This document shows positions 22,425 to 24,562 of a DNA stretch of 24,562 nt, one piece after another. The stretch comes from a virus. The stretch's first letter is position 1. Every line of letters starts with the position of its first letter. The notes below the pieces were generated by a model that saw only the letters and a program-made list of their open reading frames with translations, searched no databases and was not told where the DNA came from. The position numbers were made by a program, and so were the translations under genes. The stretch spans positions 1 through 24,562 of IMG/VR virus record IMGVR_UViG_3300032282_005448; one strand, 5' to 3'.

Positions 22425-22703
22425 ATGACCGAGCAACCAGAAGAACAGATCCTACGCGTTAGCGCTGGATCTAACCCACAAGCCGTAGCATCTGCAATAG
22501 CCCATAGCATTTATGAAACTCGTGGATGTAAACTTCGCGCCGTAGGTGCTGGAGCAGTAAACCAAGCAACAAAAGCCATAGCAATCGCTCGTGGTTACAC
22601 CGCACCACGAGGTTTAGACTTAGTGTGCATCCCTGGGTTTTCAACAATTGACAGCCACGATGGGCAGATTTCTGCCATTGTTTACACCGTCGAAGTCCGT
22701 TAA
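22425..22703 (+). CDS. SpoVS-like (stage V sporulation protein S family) protein
   Basis: 92 residues. After a 9-residue leader, LRVSAGSNPQAVASAIAHSI and LRAVGAGAVNQATKAIAIAR, then the GLDLVCIPGF segment, match the SpoVS family across its whole length, including the very conserved GAGA(V/L)NQA(T/V)KA. SpoVS of Bacillus affects septation and coat assembly; the fold is Alba-like and suggests nucleic-acid binding. The phage role is unknown. It has its own leader of 71 nt with AAAGGAA 4 nt before the ATG, so it may be expressed separately from the genes upstream. Confidence 0.88.
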   Translation: MTEQPEEQILRVSAGSNPQAVASAIAHSIYETRGCKLRAVGAGAVNQATKAIAIARGYTAPRGLDLVCIPGFSTIDSHDGQISAIVYTVEVR

Positions 22704-22744
22704 CCCTGCTACAGTTATTTAAACCTTAGGCCAAAGGAAACCAA

Positions 22745-23077
22745 ATGAAAAAAGATACTAAGAAGAATCCGGCACCAATCGCGCCGACTTCTGCAGAACC
22801 AAGCAACGCTGCAGGCTCAAAGCCACGCGTTGCTATGCCTGAAAAGGGCACACTTGTAAAGAAGACAGGAAACGCCAAGGGCGGAACTGATCCTTATACA
22901 CAAGCAAAGCCTTCACGTACAAAAGTAACCGCAACAGGCGGAGCTCGTTACGGTATTCGCGTAAAGTTCCAGAAGTCAACTGCACCAGAAGCTGGGGCAA
23001 CACAGGGCAATGGACGTATCCTTGCTTCAGCAACAAACCGTACTGCTCCAAACTTTAAAGACGGTATGAGCTTGTAA
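22745..23077 (+). CDS. Unknown basic, low-complexity protein
   Basis: 110 residues, rich in Lys, Ala, Pro, Thr and Gly, with very few large hydrophobic residues except GARYGIRVKFQ. It looks mostly disordered and positively charged, so DNA or RNA binding is possible. The Shine-Dalgarno AAAGGAAA is 6 nt from the ATG and sits in the same CCAAAGGAA 9-mer as that of the SpoVS-like gene. TACAGT at 22710-22715 is a possible -10. A strong terminator follows directly. No family recognised. Confidence 0.65.
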   Translation: MKKDTKKNPAPIAPTSAEPSNAAGSKPRVAMPEKGTLVKKTGNAKGGTDPYTQAKPSRTKVTATGGARYGIRVKFQKSTAPEAGATQGNGRILASATNRTAPNFKDGMSL

Positions 23078-23090
23078 GTTTTAAAAATAA

Positions 23091-23124
23091 GCCCCCGCAG
23101 TCTATGACTAGCGGGGGTTTTTTT
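23091..23124 (+). terminator. Strong Rho-independent terminator
   Basis: CCCCCGC at 23092-23098 pairs with GCGGGGG at 23111-23117. The stem continues inward as AGTC/GACT around a 3-nt loop with a single bulged A, and TTTTTTT follows at 23118-23124. The A-rich 5' flank could pair with the T-run, so it might also stop opposite-strand transcription. Confidence 0.92.
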
Positions 23125-23133
23125 ATGTATACT
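23104..23133 (+). promoter_or_regulatory. Candidate promoter for the Hsp20 gene (ATGACT-N18-TATACT)
   Basis: TATACT at 23128-23133 is a near-consensus -10. ATGACT at 23104-23109 is a partial -35 with an 18-nt spacer, but it lies inside the terminator hairpin. The transcript would have a leader of about 50 nt ending in the AAGGAGAT ribosome-binding site at 23177-23184. Confidence 0.4.
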
Positions 23134-23189
23134 AATACCGACCCGCCGATTGGGGGTCAATTAACTTATATCGTCTAAGGAGATATATT

Positions 23190-23690
23190 ATGGATTCAGG
23201 CATTCCAAATCACCCAAATTGGGGACAAATTCCAAACCCAAAGCTAACACCAACTTTTGCTCACAAGATCGTTAATAACCAAACAAGTTTAAACGAAATT
23301 TTAAGCAATCAATTCTTTTTGGGATTTCAAGACCAAATTCAACGTTGGTCTACTTTACCTATTAAACAATCGTCTTTTCCGCCTTACAACTTGTTAAAAA
23401 TCAATGAAGCTACTTACAAAGTAGAATTAGCTTTAGCGGGGTATTCAAAAGATGACGTAGAAATTACGGTAGAAAAAGACCTGCTTAAAGTAAAAAGCGT
23501 TGAAAGGGTTGAAACCACCACAGATGAGGTTCTGCACCAAGGAATCGCAAAACGTTTATGGACACAGCAATTTGTGCTTGGAGAGCACATGGTAGTAAAA
23601 GGGGCCGAGCTTAAAGACGGCTTATTGACTATAACTGTGGAGCGTGAACTTCCAGAAGAACTAAAACCAAAAACTATAAAAATCAAGTAG
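23190..23690 (+). CDS. Small heat shock protein, Hsp20/alpha-crystallin family
   Basis: 166 residues. The alpha-crystallin domain spans about 62-152: YKVELALAGYSKDDVEITVE, then a variable loop, then the AELKDGLLTITVE motif (the conserved GxL). The C-terminal KTIKIK supplies the I-x-I motif (I163, I165) used in oligomer assembly. The N-terminal ~60 residues are Asn/Pro-rich, as usual for this family. It is an ATP-independent holdase and may protect phage or host proteins during infection. A strong AAGGAG and a position after a terminator suggest its own transcription unit. Confidence 0.93.
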   Translation: MDSGIPNHPNWGQIPNPKLTPTFAHKIVNNQTSLNEILSNQFFLGFQDQIQRWSTLPIKQSSFPPYNLLKINEATYKVELALAGYSKDDVEITVEKDLLKVKSVERVETTTDEVLHQGIAKRLWTQQFVLGEHMVVKGAELKDGLLTITVERELPEELKPKTIKIK

Positions 23691-23727
23691 ACTTGGCAGC
23701 GACTAGACTCGCTACCTAGACAAGACC

Positions 23728-23739
23728 TAGACATGTCTA
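23728..23739. repeat. 12-bp perfect palindrome TAGACATGTCTA
   Basis: A self-complementary 12-mer in the gap between the Hsp20 gene and the tRNA. A TAGACA repeat at 23717-23722 lies 17 nt before TAAACT at 23740-23745, so the palindrome would fall between -35 and -10 of a possible promoter. An operator is possible; it is not proven. Confidence 0.4.
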
Positions 23740-23752
23740 TAAACTATCCTCG

Positions 23753-23772
23753 CGTATCTTTAATTAGATACG
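23753..23772. repeat. 7-bp inverted repeat CGTATCT-N6-AGATACG
   Basis: A perfect hairpin with loop ttaatt, 41 nt before the tRNA. No T-run follows on the + strand, so it is not a standard terminator. It could be a processing signal or an operator. Confidence 0.4.
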
Positions 23773-23813
23773 TAAGCGGACCTGAGCATTGTCCATGTAA
23801 ACGGCTCATTTTT

Positions 23814-23886
23814 TGCCCCATAGCTCAGCCGGCAGAGCACGCGACTGTTAATCGCGTTGTCCCTGGTTCGATCCCAGGTGGGGCAG
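23814..23886 (+). tRNA. tRNA-Asn (anticodon GTT)
   Basis: A 73-nt cloverleaf. Acceptor TGCCCCA pairs with TGGGGCA (7 bp), the D stem is GCTC/GAGC, the anticodon stem CGCGA/TCGCG holds loop CTGTTAA with anticodon GTT, the variable loop is TTGTC, and the T stem CCTGG/CCAGG holds TTCGATC. The discriminator base is G. The 3' CCA is not encoded. It may supplement the host Asn-tRNA pool for AAC/AAT codons. Confidence 0.95.
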
Positions 23887-23930
23887 CTTATGTGATAGTC
23901 TTGATACGTCGCGACGAGACGGGAGACTAC

Positions 23931-24167
23931 GTGCTAGAGATACTTAAAAAACACATAGAAACAGCTTCAGATGGTTGCTCTGTGCAAGATTGGATTTCCA
24001 CTTTAGACGTTGCAGAACAAAAAGCTTTTGATGATATTTGCGAACACAGTGAAAATATAAATGTTACTAGTTTATACAAAGAAATATCTGCAACAGACCC
24101 ACTTCCATTTAAAATAACGGCGTTTCGCTCACACTTAAGGAGCTACTGCACGTGTCCAAAAAATTAA
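23931..24167 (+). CDS. Unknown small protein downstream of the tRNA
   Basis: 78 residues from a GTG at 23931 with GGGAG 5 nt upstream. The frame is open further upstream, but that part runs through the tRNA gene and cannot be the real N-terminus; a GTG at 23892 is the only other late start. The protein is helical, charged and ends FRSHLRSYCTCPKN, with a Cys-x-Cys pair that might bind metal. No family recognised. The next gene overlaps its end by 16 bp. Confidence 0.6.
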   Translation: MLEILKKHIETASDGCSVQDWISTLDVAEQKAFDDICEHSENINVTSLYKEISATDPLPFKITAFRSHLRSYCTCPKN

Positions 24168-24562
24168 ACATACTTGGAAAAGCATTAATTAACGCTGATT
24201 TAAACGGTGTGGAAAATGATTACAAAAGAACTAATACCCCACCAGAATATAGAGCGCGTTTAGATATAGGACCAGAGGGCGGATATTTTGTTTCTACTCC
24301 GCGTATCGCTGGTGAGTTACCAGATGCTGTAGAGATGTTTAAAGATTTTGATTTAGACCCAAAAGTGTGGACAGTTATTAGTGTTCGCAAAAGCCGTTGG
24401 CAACGTTATGACGGTGAATGGTTAGAAGCAGCGCGTGTAAGTGTTAAGCCCGCAGATCACATTTCGGGACACGATATTGATTACGATGATTTAGTAAAAG
24501 AGGTAAGTAAATGGAAACCAGGAAAGACGGAGACTCACACGGGACCCTTGTACGCCATATAC
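24152..24562 (+). CDS. Unknown protein, N-terminal part (3' truncated by window edge)
   Basis: 137 codons from a GTG at 24152, with AAGGAG 9 nt upstream, open to the end of the window. The segment KVWTVISVRKSRWQRYDGEW, then LEAARVSV, resembles N-terminal regions that, from memory, precede calcineurin-like phosphoesterase domains in some phage proteins. No catalytic motif is within the visible part, so that link is weak. The gene overlaps the previous one by 16 bp. Confidence 0.65.
   Translation, partial: MSKKLNILGKALINADLNGVENDYKRTNTPPEYRARLDIGPEGGYFVSTPRIAGELPDAVEMFKDFDLDPKVWTVISVRKSRWQRYDGEWLEAARVSVKPADHISGHDIDYDDLVKEVSKWKPGKTETHTGPLYAIY

Noticed and set aside
23814-23886. tRNA gene as a prophage attachment site
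   Set aside because: No integrase gene is in the window, no duplicated tRNA end was noticed, and the tRNA is complete and surrounded by phage genes on both sides.
23733-23930. N-terminal extension of the small gene after the tRNA, starting at an ATG at 23733
   Set aside because: It runs through the entire tRNA-Asn gene and its translated sequence is just the tRNA read as codons; the GTG at 23931 with GGGAG is a better start.

Overview
The window looks like part of the genome of a tailed bacteriophage with a contractile tail (myovirus type). Every supported gene is on the + strand, genes are packed with 1-17 nt overlaps, and no host housekeeping gene is visible. A WhiB-family regulator and several probable leaderless starts point to an actinobacterial host. 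The base composition looks clearly AT-leaning by eye (not counted), which would suit a low-GC freshwater actinobacterium better than Streptomyces or Mycobacterium. That host guess is inference.

Layout. (1) 1-6042: baseplate and tail-tip block: C-terminal part of a gpD/gp27-like hub protein (truncated by the window edge), a gp5-like OB-fold spike with a large inserted domain, a gp25-like wedge protein, a baseplate J/gp6-like wedge protein, and a large gpI-like tail protein carrying tandem carbohydrate-binding-like domains. (2) 6055-6982: a small three-helix membrane protein and an unknown protein with a very acidic stretch. (3) 6979-13533: replication-start block: winged-helix protein, DnaC-like AAA+ loader, SWIM zinc finger protein, unknown, DnaB-like helicase, CHC2/Toprim primase, dNMP kinase, SNF2-type helicase. 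(4) 13575-15335: 47-residue ribbon-helix-helix regulator, unknown, MerR-like HTH protein and a T4 gp32-like zinc ssDNA-binding protein, closed by a strong terminator. (5) 15402-19601: family A DNA polymerase with proofreading domain, unknown, zinc-ribbon protein, RecA-like recombinase, PD-(D/E)XK Holliday-junction-resolvase-like nuclease. (6) 19577-22353: WhiB, Cas4-like exonuclease, unknown, RuvC-like resolvase and small zinc-ribbon/coiled-coil proteins. (7) 22425-24562: SpoVS-like protein, small basic protein, terminator, Hsp20 chaperone, tRNA-Asn, a small unknown gene and a 3'-truncated gene.

How the genes work together. Regions 3-6 make a nearly self-sufficient replication and recombination set: loader, helicase, primase, SSB and PolA for the fork, dNMP kinase for precursors, and RecA, a Cas4-like exonuclease and two resolvase candidates for recombination-dependent replication and branch removal. 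WhiB, the RHH protein and the MerR-like protein are candidate regulators.

The most interesting signals are these. Five gene starts that lack both an upstream gene overlap and an unambiguous Shine-Dalgarno all carry TAnnnT exactly 6 nt before the ATG, a geometry fitting leaderless transcription. A jelly-roll-like domain interrupts the spike OB fold. A small beta module recurs three times in two neighbouring tail proteins. A phage-borne SpoVS homologue is present. A terminator sits directly in front of the DNA polymerase ribosome-binding site. No gene-free stretch exceeds 300 bases.
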